From positions 1-30,075 of the forward strand of contig LRSR01011483.1 in assembly GCA_001579985.1 (NCBI GenBank): 30,075 nucleotides of DNA, written 5' to 3'. The DNA comes from Hypsibius dujardini. Its lineage: Eukaryota > Tardigrada > Eutardigrada > Parachela > Hypsibiidae. This document shows positions 1-9,802 of the stretch, piece by piece. The notes under the pieces are model-generated. The model saw nothing but the letters and a program-made list of their open reading frames with translations. It was not told the origin of the DNA and ran no database searches. A program made the translations under genes and the position numbers. Numbering within the stretch: position 1 is the first letter of the stretch; every line of letters begins with the position of its first letter.

Positions 1-515
1 ATCGAACTTGAAATGCACAGACAGCAGTGGAGCGATACAACTTTGACACACTTACATAAACAGGTGTGATGATTGTCTCTCTCTCCTCAAGAGAGAGATG
101 ACGACGGACGGTAACTGAACTCCCCGAGTCAAATTGCGGTGAGTGAGCTGCTCTGAGGAAATTCCGACAAAGAGTCTCCTTGACTGTGTGGAACGATACA
201 AAAACGAACCTGCAAAGTAAATTGGACGCAGCAGGACAAAATCGGGCAGTATTAACTGTAGTTTAGAAAGCAAGTGCGGAATCTGATCAAATCTGGTGAG
301 ATGAATTTCGCGATAAATTCGCCAGGCAGTTGAGCGAACAAATAACGGTCGTGCCGGGTGTTTCGTTGCTTAGCGGACTAGCGTTGTGGGAGGTAAACAA
401 TTGTGAGGTCCACACCCGCAATAAAATTCGTAACACGACGGCTGATGTATAAAATGTTGGCATATTCGTCATGGTAGGCTGAGATTCGGGTGTGGGACAC
501 CGATTGATATTTTAG
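1..515. other. Gene-free stretch, left edge
   Basis: Only short open frames without conserved motifs are visible here. A CT-rich/AG-rich stretch near 80-100 (CTCTCTCTCC then AAGAGAGAG) can fold back on itself. I see no coding gene or recognisable RNA gene. Confidence 0.5.
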
Positions 516-826
516 CGGGCGATTTTGGCGGGCACTTTTGGCGGGCGATTTTGGCGGGTAATTTTGGCGGGCGATTGTGGCGGACGATTGTGGCGGGCGA
601 TTTTGGTGGGCGATTTTGGCGGGTAGTTTTGGCGGGTAATTTTGGCGGGCGATTTTGGCGGGTAATTTTTGCGGGCGATTTTGGCAGGTAATTTTGGCGG
701 ATAATTTTGGCGGGCGATTTTGGCGGGTAATTTTGGCGGGCGATTTTGGTGGGCGATTTTGGCGGGTAATTTTGGTGGGCGATTTTGGCGGGTAATTTTG
801 GCGGGCGATTTTGGCGGGTCATTTTA
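516..826. repeat. 13-bp G-rich minisatellite (GGCGGGYRATTTT)
   Basis: About 24 tandem copies of a 13-bp unit alternate between GGCGGGCGATTTT and GGCGGGTAATTTT, so the effective period is 26 bp. Single-base variants such as GTGGG and GCAGG are scattered through it. The open frames across this array on both strands (for example a Lys-Ile-Ala-Arg-Gln-Asn-Tyr-Pro-Pro repeat on the minus strand) follow from the repeat and are not evidence of a protein. Confidence 0.95.
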
Positions 827-1350
827 AATGCTCATTTGTCTGTCTTGAGGAGCGAGAACGTCAGCGCAGTAACACCCCGATTACTCACCGAAACACGCAC
901 CGGCTCCACTCACAGGTCAGGCAAGTATGTATTGAAGAGAGAGAAAGAGATGTCTTTATCAATTCCACACATTATGAATACAATATTCTGAGTAAGTTAA
1001 TTATGCCTATTGGCAGTAAACTCTTACTCACGCTCAGTAACCATGCGGTAAGTCTGTGGAAAAGCAGTCGAGTCTGATGGGCCATAGAAAGCAGGCAAAT
1101 TAATTAGAAATGCAAAAAAAATCGAATTTAAAACTAAAACATTAAAAAATTAGTAATAAATGTTGGAATATTTTTCAGAATTATTATCAACTTATTCCAA
1201 TTTCTTAGTGTCTACTGTAATTTATTGCTACGACATATTAAAAATTTAAAAATTTCTAGAAATGTTTGCTAGCAAGTAATGTATGATTTTACTGTTTGGA
1301 ATCTTATTAAATTTAATTACATTTTGTTAAACAAAAGCCAAGTTGGCTGC

Positions 1351-1351
1351 A

Positions 1352-1385
<34 letters not shown>

Positions 1386-1386
1386 G
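1351..1386. repeat. (CT)n microsatellite
   Basis: A near-perfect CT dinucleotide run is broken by one TTT. The block after it (GAGCGATAAAT, then GGAGGGACGAG) recurs near 2778-2810, so this is part of a local duplication of about 45 bp that flanks the inverted-repeat cluster on both sides. Confidence 0.9.
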
Positions 1387-1414
1387 AGCGATAAATGACA
1401 GGAGGGACGAGCAC

Positions 1415-1775
1415 CAGTACGAGATAACGGCCGTTAACCAGGCCGTTTTAGAAATCGTAACTTAACCAGGCCAGCAGATGGCGCATGAGTCGTGTTTGCG
1501 AAGTCAACCCAGGGAGATGGAACCGAAGTGGCGCCTCTACCGGACTGTTTGCACACTTCTCCGTTGAGATTCTTCCCTTCATTTTTTTGGACCCAAATTC
1601 AAACCGTGAGCTTAGGAACGAACTAAAATGGGTCAGAGAGTTTTTCTGAATGTTTTCAAGCCACCTGCTATGGCATGGCAGTACTGCAGCGTCGGGAAAT
1701 CAACATTGAAAACAACCGGCCTGGTTAAGTGACGATTTCTAAAACGGCCTGGTTAACGGCCTTTGCCTCGTACTG
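1415..1775. mobile_element. TIR element (MITE), CAGTACGAG ends
   Basis: The left end (CAGTACGAGATAACGGCCG at 1415) returns as its reverse complement ending in CTCGTACTG at 1775. The match covers about 55 bp and includes TTAACCAGGCCGTTTTAGAA on the left (1435-1454). The interior of roughly 250 bp has no coding frame. The right end abuts TA, but the left flank is CAC, so a TA target duplication is not intact. The CAGTAYGAG tips match the element at 2303-2665, which suggests one family with Tc1/mariner-like termini. Confidence 0.8.
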
Positions 1776-2302
1776 TAGAATTCCGATCAACTGGTGCTGT
1801 TGCGCAATCAGCTCAGTCAAAAGAGACCGGAGTTGATTGGTTGCAAAAATAGGAGACTCCAAGACTGCACGTGCTTGATTGCCTGATTTTCAATCATATC
1901 TTTTCACTTTCGTTTTCTCTCTCTTCTTTGGTTAATTCATTGATTATTACCAGTTTTTCTGCTAGTTAGAACACTTTTTTGTCGCAGAAATGCGGGGGAA
2001 AAATCACTACGGCCACAAAGAGAAAACAAATTTATCCCAAGCCGAATTTGCAAAGAGGGTTGACATACTGCGACGCACACCTCTGAGGACGCTGGAACAG
2101 AGTTCGATTTATGAAAAAAAGTTTCATGAGATTGGCCGCTTGATTGTCTGATTTTTTTCCCACCAGTCATTCTCACTACAAATTGTGTGAGAATCGGGTG
2201 ATTGATTACTTGATTGAAGAACTTCAGGATTTTCGGCCTGTCGGAATTAATTTACTGAAGGGGGGGGGGTCCAAGAATCAGCACCGGTTGATCGGAATTC
2301 TA
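1776..2302. mobile_element. Palindromic element between two MITEs
   Basis: The left end TAGAATTCCGATCAACTGGT (1776) is matched inversely at the right end (CAGCACCGGTTGATCGGAAT, 2279 onward, finishing TTCTA at 2302). Arms are about 27 bp. Both outer ends are TA and both are occupied by the neighbouring CAGTAYGAG elements. The three units may be nested insertions or parts of one larger composite. The interior contains a poly-G run at 2262-2270 and no coding frame. Confidence 0.65.
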
Positions 2303-2665
2303 CAGTATGAGGTAAGGGCACTGGAATGGCCCACTTGACTTTCCCGTACCCTGGAATGGACCACCGGGCGGCAGGGGGCGCTCTGTCGCAAATTAATCAG
2401 AAACAAATAAGTTACTGCGTAGTCAGCGACCTCAACAGTGGACTTTCTCCAATCGTCCAATGGAGCTTTTTATTTCTCATTTTTAAACATGTTCCCACAA
2501 TTATTTTTCATATTTGATACGCGTTCCACCGAATTATCGAATATTCTCTGTCGCTTAGAACCTTAGTGAAAGCCAAAACTTGTGTCGAAATTCTGATTCC
2601 AGAGTGGTCCATTCCAGGATACGGGAAAAACAAGTGGCCCATTCCAGTGCCCTTACCTCATACTG
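2303..2665. mobile_element. Tc1/mariner-type MITE with TA duplication
   Basis: CAGTATGAGGTAAGGGCAC at 2303 is mirrored by CCTTACCTCATACTG ending at 2665. The inverted arms run about 60 bp with only a few mismatches, including the CCATTCCAG / CTGGAATGG blocks. TA lies directly outside both ends (2301-2302 and 2666-2667), the target-site duplication expected of the IS630-Tc1-mariner superfamily. It is 363 bp long with no transposase, so it is non-autonomous. Confidence 0.88.
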
Positions 2666-2955
2666 TATTTCACCACCCGGCCATTCCACTCGGACTAGAC
2701 ACGGCAGATGGACTGGGCATTGTCGCTCTCCCTGACTCAGGCAGTCGCTTCTCTGAAACCATGCTGCACTCTCTCTCTCTGAGCGATAAATACCATGAGG
2801 GACGAGAACGAGTGCTGTACTTCACCACCCGGCCCTTCCACTCAGCCTGGACAGGGCACTGTCTCTCTCCTTGACTGCACCAACCGGCCCTTCCAATCAG
2901 CCTGGACAGGGCACTGTCTCTCTCCTTGACTGAGGCTGAGGCTGCAAGTAATAAG
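2666..2955. repeat. Degenerate direct repeats of about 57 bp and longer
   Basis: Three related blocks begin near 2670, 2820 and 2878, each built on ACCACCCGGCCCTTCCACTC, then GGACAGGGCACTGTC and CTCCTTGACTG. The last two are nearly identical and adjacent. Open frames across the block on both strands look like by-products of the repeat. Confidence 0.85.
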
Positions 2956-3088
2956 ATTGGAGGGTCCAATGTCTGTGTAAAATTTTGCTCCTAATTTTTG
3001 GCCAAGCTTCCTTCCCTGAATCCTTTAATTACACTACAAGTATCTTTTATCACATGATTTCTGCATTTTGTTCCGCACCTGTTGCTTC

Positions 3089-4306
3089 ATGGCTCCTCAC
3101 GTTGTCCCGTTAAAAATTCAGGACGTTAACCGTAAAAACCGTATTGGAATTGTCGTCAACAGCTTGCAAGATCTCATCGCAAAAGCTTCTCAGAAATTAA
3201 GCTTCAACGCCAGATCGACCAAGAAGCTCCGCGTGTGTTTGGAGGAAGATGGCACGGAAATCCTCGACGACGCTTTCCTCTTCACCCTGCCTGCACACAG
3301 TGTATTGGTCATTTTACGTCCGGGCGAATCTTGGATGGGGAATCTCAGCTACGTGATGGAAGCATTTGAGCTGGTCAAGAAGATCAGTCCACTGCATCGA
3401 ATCAAGGAGCGCATTGAGCAGACCATGAACGTCGAGAAAGATCCCGAGAAGATGGCAATGATATGTGGCTTATTGTCCACATTGGGACATAAACGAGAGC
3501 TGGACAGTCGCGATGACGATGAGGAATGGTTTGCTGGACTTATAAAGGGACTCACATCGAAAAATAAGGTATGACCGTCGACAGGCAGACAGACAGATAG
3601 ACAGACAGGCGGCAAGGCAGTCAGGTAAGGCATTAAAAACTTCATTATAATTTTATGAAGCCTTTCAGTTTAGTTCAGTTCAGAATTCAGTTCTATTCAG
3701 GTTATGGAAAGCAGCTCAAGAAGCCGGATCCGGAGCTACTTTTACGACGCCCGGCGTGGCGTTAAGGCTTCAGTCTCCGCGGCAGACTACCAAACATATT
3801 TTGCCTGGATTTTTGAAGCATTCTCCGGTCTTCTAAAAAAGCATGACTACTACGGCGGTTACTTTAGCCGATTAGCGCCCGAAGAGGTCCGTCTCTGCGA
3901 CACTTTCGGTTGGTTCACCTGTCAGGGATCCTTCGACGCGGAAAGCTGCACCGTTCCCCACTTGATCAATCCCTTCGACAACAAGGAGAGCCGGATCGTC
4001 TTTTCCACATGGAATTTGGACCATCAGATTGAAAAGTCTCGCCAGGTCGTGCCGGCGATGATTGCGGCGGTGCAGGACCTCCCGAAAAAGGCCACGCTCA
4101 ATTGGGAATACTTTTACGGACTGCTCTTTACACTGGCCAACCTCAGGCTGGTCCACATTGCCTGTCATAAGAAGTGTGAACACACTTCGAAGACGGTGGA
4201 TCTGGATGAGGTTCACATCAAATCATCAGGGGGAAAAATGGAGGCGCAGTCGACGAGGAAACGACCGCGGACCGCCGCTTCCGGTTTAAGGAAAACGATT
4301 TCGTAG
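3089..4306 (+). CDS. DFFB: Caspase-activated DNase (CAD / DFF40), two exons
   Basis: Predicted apoptotic nuclease that, once caspases remove its inhibitor ICAD, cuts nuclear DNA between nucleosomes. Exons are 3089-3568 and 3701-4306, joined in phase 0 (AAG|gtatga ... ttcag|GTT), giving 361 residues (human protein about 338). Residues 5-82 are a CIDE-N domain with the acidic EEDGTEILDD segment (52-61). Exon 2 carries the nuclease domain. Likely zinc ligands are Cys234, Cys243, His247 and Cys315. The catalytic set Asp267-His268 (NLDHQIEK), His312, His316, Lys318 and His321 (VHIACHKKCEH) is complete. A basic RKRPR at 346-350 may be a nuclear signal. The start is the first ATG in the frame; an upstream non-coding exon cannot be excluded. 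No break is seen, so the gene should be functional. No ICAD/DFFA partner gene lies in this window. Confidence 0.95.
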
Positions 4307-4347
4307 TTGTTGTTTTTTTTAGTTGTCTTTTATCTTATTACGGGATG

Positions 4348-4353
4348 AATAAA
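4348..4353 (+). promoter_or_regulatory. Poly(A) signal of the CAD gene
   Basis: AATAAA lies 41 bp after the CAD stop codon, in the expected place for 3' end formation of that transcript. Confidence 0.7.
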
Positions 4354-5160
4354 GATTGTGATGGCAGTATGATTGCTGTTTCGTTAAGCATCGAGGGTAG
4401 TTCCTGCGTGTATTTTTGTATGTATTTTTGATTTTTATATTTATTCAGTGAAGGGAAGAAAATGTCAATTAAAGCTGTTATTTTATTACGGGATCAGTAG
4501 AAACTGCGTCAGTAATATGATCATACAGAGTCCACCACAAATACTGAATGATATTTGTAACTCCCTCCAACATCCATGAGTGTGGGAAAATGAAAACTAA
4601 TTTCAATGACAAGGAGAGAAGCAAGTTAAGATCAGCTCAAATTTGATTTGAAACGAATCCGACAATAATTGTGCTTTTGAGGAATTTGTTTAATTATTTC
4701 TAAAACCATAACTACTGCTTCATTCGAAAAAAAGGTAAGAATTCCAAAAGAGGCAGACGAAGAAAATGCCAAGGACGGAAAATGTGGTTTGCGATGATGT
4801 GAACTTTATACTTCTTCCTCTTATGATTTAAGAATCTCCATTGTGGCTGAAAATTTTTTAATTGTTATAACGCTAAAAGGAGGCAGAATTTATGCCTTAA
4901 ATTTAGACTTTGAAAGAATGTTAAGAAATTTTCGCTGTGAAGAAAAGAATTTCAATTCAGGGATAGAGCAGGCAGAATTTTGAGCCGGGAAGAAAATATA
5001 TTCAGATCCAGACTTTCGCTGCTCCTCCTGCGCTTCGTGATTAATCTTACTTGGACCAATTTATAAAGACAATAGGCACTAAGCAGGGCTATTTCTACAA
5101 GAAAAGGGAAGTTGATCGATAACTGTTTGCTCCAGATGTTAATGATTACAAAACAGAAAT
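4354..5160. other. AT-rich intergenic spacer
   Basis: No long open frame, conserved motif or strong repeat is visible. It lies between the 3' ends of the convergent CAD and PPOX genes. Confidence 0.5.
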
Positions 5161-5161
5161 T

Positions 5162-5452
5162 GTGTTCGAGCTCTCGGCTCGACTCTCACAACATAACATT
5201 AGTATCGCAATCTCTTTGTCTTCGTTCTATTCCTCTCGACTGCAATCGAGACGACCATTCATCAAAGTCAGCCTGATTCAGCCGAAATATAATCTTCCAA
5301 ATTCATTTTTCTGAACTAATCGAAAACATATTATTATTGGGTAGAGCTATTGACCGGTGGGAGTGCCGCAAAGGGAGGAGGAAAAGAACGAAGACGAAGA
5401 GACCGCGACACTGACTTTATGTTGTGAGAGTCGTACCATGAGCTCGAACGCT
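5162..5452. mobile_element. Fold-back (MITE-like) element
   Basis: Imperfect inverted arms of about 75 bp: GTTCGAGCTC followed by CGACTCTCACAACATAA on the left (from about 5163), and the reverse complement (TTATGTTGTGAGAGTCG, then GAGCTCGAAC) ending near 5450. The arms also share CTTCGTTCT-type sequence. There is no coding interior, and I could not define a clean target-site duplication. Confidence 0.65.
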
Positions 5453-5679
5453 CGCTATAATATTACACAGACACCCCAACCATTCAGTCATAACTGTTAG
5501 GTCTACCAACAGGAAGTTGGATAGATAACAATTTTATTAGACTGAAAGTATAGATATGTAGGGATGAAAAGTGGAAGAAAGGAAAGAAAAAGTATAACTG
5601 CCGCTAAAACTAATAAAGCATATATTACTATATAATCATATAGTAAAGTGTTAACTATAGAACTGATAGTAAAAAGCAC

Positions 5680-5715
5680 TTACATCAGAATTACATACAA
5701 GTAATTCTGATGTAA
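5680..5715. other. Perfect 15-bp stem, 6-nt loop
   Basis: TTACATCAGAATTAC (5680-5694) is followed by ATACAA and then its exact reverse complement GTAATTCTGATGTAA (5701-5715). It sits in gene-free DNA. It could be the remains of a small palindromic element or a structured RNA; nothing else supports either. Confidence 0.85.
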
Positions 5716-6299
5716 CAGCAGGATAGGGTTAATAGGGTAAATAGGCTCACTAACTAAGCAAAGTACTAGTGAATAAAAGAGCTATAATGATTGGATATGG
5801 GGACTTGTTGGGCGTGGTCCAACATAATATATTGACAAATACAAGTATGTAATGGGGCGGGACCTGTGGGGCCTTGTTCTACCAATATCCTCTCTCCTCT
5901 GGTCAGTGACTCGCCGATCTGGCTCAGACTTTTTATTTACACGTCCGAATAGATTTCTTTTCATGTCACATCGTCAGTTTTGAAAATGAGATAATTCCAT
6001 ATTTAAAAAAAAATGAACGTTCAATCATTTCAGGATGTCTTTCGTACTAGCAATAAGCCCTTCCAGACCAATAAATACATATGCCTTTGTCTTAAAAATA
6101 TATACCAGAATGGGTTGTACAGTGCTAAAGTGCCGTTTTTCGTTGAGGTCTGCGATCGCATAGTGGAATTCAGAAGCCGTTTTAATTGTTTTTACACAGA
6201 CGAGTCTGGTTCTTTGAGTCTGCGTTCTGCAACACTCACATAGCACGTCGCTTTGATAAAAGGAACTACGATTCCTCGCCTACCAACACTGAATATTTC
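5716..6299. other. Intergenic, 3' side of PPOX
   Basis: No convincing gene. Short open frames around 5782-6245 lack motifs. A minus-strand ATTAAA-like sequence near 6181-6187 could serve as a PPOX poly(A) signal, but this is weak. Confidence 0.4.
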
Positions 6300-9200
6300 T
6301 CAGTCGTTCTTAATTTTATCTGCCACCATTTTCCCTCCATGGACACAGTCATTTATGCTGACGCCGTCGTAGGACGATCCAATGAGGCTGAGCGGCCAGT
6401 TTTGTTCAGCAATACTTTTCCGTACCGCCGCGACATCAGCTTGATGACCGACGTGATATTGCGGTATGCAATTCTGCCAAAGGGAAAAACAATTTTTGTT
6501 TGCAAGGACCCCTTCATTAAGCATATCTTTAGTTTTAACCACTAAAGATACCAAACTAAAACTTTAATGTCAGCTTTTTTCTTCCACCGCTAAAAATCTT
6601 TTAGTTGAGTAAAAACATTGATTAGTTGACTTTTTTTAAATTTTGCCATTTGGTTGGCTTACCTTGTGAAGGGTCATCTTTATCCTTGTCGGTTTCTGTT
6701 GAATTTTCAAATGTTCGGAGATGGAGTCGAGGGCAGCCGCAATTAGAGCTCCATCCTCGATGGAGTTCACTTTACCGAAATGCTTCTCAAAATAGGCGCC
6801 ACCTAGCATGCACTGCAACGAGAGGATTGGGAAAATGGTCGAAAACGGGGATTACATATGAAAATGAAGACTGTTTTATCACTTACCGTTAGGCGAGTGC
6901 TGTTTCTTTTTTGGCTGTGCTCGTTGAATAGGCAAGAATCGAAAATCACCCCGAGAATTTTGGAATTTTCCGAAGACGGCACCAGATACCCGAAAGCCTA
7001 AAGTCATAACAAAACTTAATTTCATCGGTTAGGACATGAAAGCTTTCTTGGCAGAATTTCAAAGTTGAGAAAACACTGGAAGATTCCATTTTCCCTGATT
7101 TTGACTGTGAAAATTTACATTTTAGTTCACTCTAAAGAATTTTGACACTGATCTTCTTAAAACTTAATTTGAAATTGTTTCGCGTTAGCGGAATATTTTT
7201 GAACGTCAGGGAGGCGGAGCTACAGGTCATTGTCCAGCCTGACCGGAAACTTGCAAGTAATATTTCAGAAATGCCGTATAGCTCCGCCCCTTAACATCCA
7301 AAAACAATTCTGCCAGTGCTTAACAGTTTGAAACTGATTTTTGACGGGAATGTAAAGCGGAAAATTTTTGGGTTCACCCTCTGAAATTCGTCTTAGGTTA
7401 GTACACTCATACCGATAAGGGGAAGATAAGTCGGTCATATTCGACATTGATGACAGCAACATTAACTGCGAGGATCTTGCGTAGAACGGCTGATATCAAA
7501 GGGATGGTAGTCGGTAACAGTTGAGCCAGGGTCCCCGCGTAAACTGAAGAGATCACGTGGCGAAAATCGTCCGACTTCCCACCAGCAGTGACCTAGAGGA
7601 TATATTTATCTATATCAGATATATATTAAGGAAAATACACAATTCAACAAACAAAGTGAATTGTTGAAGACTAACCTGGACTGAAGACTGATTCACAAAG
7701 GAAATGGCACTCACGGACGTCCCCTTCCGGATCTCTATCCGATCGTCTCGCAACAAGGACTGCTCAATCGCGCGGGGAAGGTCTTCCAATCCCTTTTTCA
7801 ACGACCACACCGCCCAGTTCTCTGATTTCGCCCGCTTGGCAAGCGCGCAAACACTTTGTGGATTTTTGGGCGATTCCGCCTGAAATGTTCCACTTTTTAG
7901 TCAGTTTTTTCAACTTTTTGGTCAATTTCGTCAACTTTTGAAAGTTCCTGTAGTTCTTTGGATGAACGCACAATTTTACGTTTCCCTCGCACTTACGCGT
8001 GAAAATATTCCTGAAACGGCAGCGCCAACCAACGAACCGTGCCGCTGCTCGAGGCTCCATATGTCCTTGAAACATGACCGAATACTCAACTTCCGGGAGT
8101 CGCCCGCGAATATCCCGTGACACATGGAGTTAACGTAATAATCCGCTACCTAAAAAAAGGCTTTATTTTTTTATCCTTTAAAAGCAGTCCCATTTTGCAG
8201 ACTTCAAAAGTGAATTATGGGCGATTGAAGGATTACAACGAACTTCGTCTCCAAGTCTTCTCCGGAAAAATGAGTCCACACTTTCGTCCTCCTCTCCGCT
8301 TTTTCCTACGAACACTTCCGCCAGAAGTCTCGGGAAGAGACGCGAAGTCAGAGGCGCTTTAACTTTGAACAAATCGGCCAGTTGATTCGGCAGAAAATGT
8401 AGCTGTCCATTCGCGTAAATTAGCCGATTTTTCGCCGCGGAATGAGATCGCGGTATGGAAATTACTTGGTCAGATAAACCAACATCTTCAACCTGAAAGA
8501 ACGCAGATATTTTTTCAAGAAGAACCGTCGATTCAATTCTAAGTGACAAATTTTAAACTTTGCGTGACACAAAATTTAAACGACCGAGGCAGCAAAGAAA
8601 CGTGAATTTTCGCTCCTGCGTCGGACGGCTGAATTGTGTCTTGCGCGAGAAAAGCCAAACGTGCAACGCGTGAGACGAGTCATGATGCAAATTATGCTAG
8701 ACTCGTTTCATTGTCATTTATTCAAATAGCTGATAGCGAGTCATTGCTCTGACTCATGCACTGCGTTTGGAAAGAAACGAGAAAAACGAGCGGCGACGCA
8801 GGCGCGTGCTCGTATCTACGTGATCCCGAGACTCGAGAAATGAGACATTCATAATTTTTACGTTTCTTTTTTGTCTCAGTCAGGGTTTTTTTGCTGCCTC
8901 GCTCAGGGTTGCGTTTAAATTTTTTGTGTCACGCAAGGTTTATATTGTAGTCTTACCAGTGAAAGTGTCGTCTGAGCCGCCGCTCCAATGGGTCTGACAC
9001 TTCGTGGACCGGATTCGAAGAGTGATCCGTCATCTCCCTGTGATGTTTGGATCCAGCCACCGAGTCGATCACTCGCTTCGTATAGAATTATCTACGACAA
9101 AATTTTCTATAAATTAATAAGCGTGATTTGTATGCAAAACATCTTTCATATTAAATTTAAACACTTTCTACTAGGAAGTAGGAAGTTTTACAATTTAATA

Positions 9201-9514
9201 TGAAGGACGCTTTGCATAGAAAGCATACTTAATAATTTGTTTGAGAAATATTGCAATCGCCAATCTTCATGATATTGTAGCAGGCATTTGAGATCTGAGC
9301 TTTTGGAAGAGCTAAAACAAAAACCGCTAATGACTGATGCTAGAAAACGATTGCTCTGATTGATTGATTGATTGATTAGTGTAAAAAAAACACTTTAAAT
9401 GTCAAGCATCAAGTTTATTTATACCTTTTTCACTTTGGTGGAGCTCAGTTTGGACAAGTAATGGGCAGCGGAGAGTCCAGAGATTCCGCCACCGATTATT
9501 CCCACGGAAGCCAT
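6300..9514 (-). CDS. PPOX: Protoporphyrinogen oxidase, nine exons
   Basis: Predicted mitochondrial FAD enzyme that oxidises protoporphyrinogen IX to protoporphyrin IX, the penultimate step of haem synthesis. Minus-strand exons in order: 9514-9425, 9091-8957, 8492-8244, 8149-7997, 7879-7676, 7592-7413, 6997-6887, 6812-6663, 6473-6300. They join to 481 residues (human about 477), and every intron is phase 0. Exon 1 holds the FAD-binding GGGISG (residues 8-13); exon 2 has DRLGGWI and SGPRSVRP, whose Arg60 matches human Arg59. Exon 4 carries HGIFAGDSRKLSIRSCF, exon 5 NWAVWSLKKGLEDLP, exon 7 FGYLVPSSE, exon 8 MLGGAYF, and exon 9 NCIPQY and SSYDGVSINDC. No frame break or missing block is seen. The exon 3 donor is GTTCGT rather than a consensus site, but no other donor keeps the frame. 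It is convergent with CAD. Confidence 0.96.
8556..8940. mobile_element. MITE inside PPOX intron 2
   Basis: Most of PPOX intron 2 is an inverted-repeat element. TTTGCGTGACACAAAATTTA, then GAGGCAGCAAAGAAACG near 8558-8602, is mirrored by TTTGCTGCCTCGCTC and TTTTTTGTGTCACGCAAGG near 8890-8938. It is about 385 bp with a non-coding interior rich in GAGTC/GACTC motifs. The right arm has a short insertion relative to the left. Flanks are both TTTA-like, so the duplication is uncertain. Confidence 0.75.
9131..9218 (-). ncRNA. Pre-miRNA-like hairpin in PPOX intron 1
   Basis: TATGCAAAAC, then TTTCATATTAAATTT on the left arm pairs with AATTTAATATGAAGG and GCTTTGCATA on the right. The result is an 88-nt hairpin with about 36 nt per arm, a few mismatches and G-U pairs, and a loop of about 15 nt. 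It lies in PPOX intron 1 and would be transcribed with the gene on the minus strand. Size and shape fit a pre-miRNA, but a very short palindromic transposon copy is equally possible. I recognise no known miRNA seed. Confidence 0.35.
9354..9378. repeat. (GATT)n microsatellite
   Basis: A short run of the GATT tetranucleotide in PPOX intron 1. Confidence 0.85.
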
Positions 9515-9678
9515 AACAGTTATTACGGACTAAAGCAGCAGCAGAAGTAAATTCTTTTCATTGCACAAATTAAGTGCGACAGTTAAACGAATGTGTTTCC
9601 CTATACAGTACGAGTCTTGCTCAACTTCGCGTGCATCATTATCGCACGTCTTCATGTGCTGCCGAAAAGATGGCTTAC

Positions 9679-9802
9679 CATTGATATCGCATTTGACCTT
9701 CGGATGGATGGTAGATAACTGTTCCACAATCCCACACGTAACTTCTACTACGCCTGTGCCGGTCGGGGCTTTGAACGATGCAGGAATGGGCTTGTCTCGC
9801 TT
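9679..9802 (-). CDS. Possible orphan exon upstream of PPOX
   Basis: On the minus strand a 124-nt open segment runs from an acceptor-like aaattag to a good donor G|gtaagc. It would encode a peptide starting KRDKPIPASFKAPTGTG, followed by VVEVTCGIVEQLSTIHPKV. Codon use and composition look coding compared with the surrounding AT-rich DNA. The frame also stays open past the donor to 9530. I do not recognise the family. Partner exons to the right would have to lie beyond or inside the palindromic element at 9888-11266, and none is obvious. It could be a gene relic or a 5' exon of an unknown gene. Confidence 0.3.

Noticed and set aside
469-822. 117-codon minus-strand frame of Lys-Ile-Ala-Arg-Gln-Asn-Tyr-Pro-Pro repeats
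   Set aside because: It is the translation of the 13-bp minisatellite; the opposite strand is open too, and nothing outside the repeat supports a gene.
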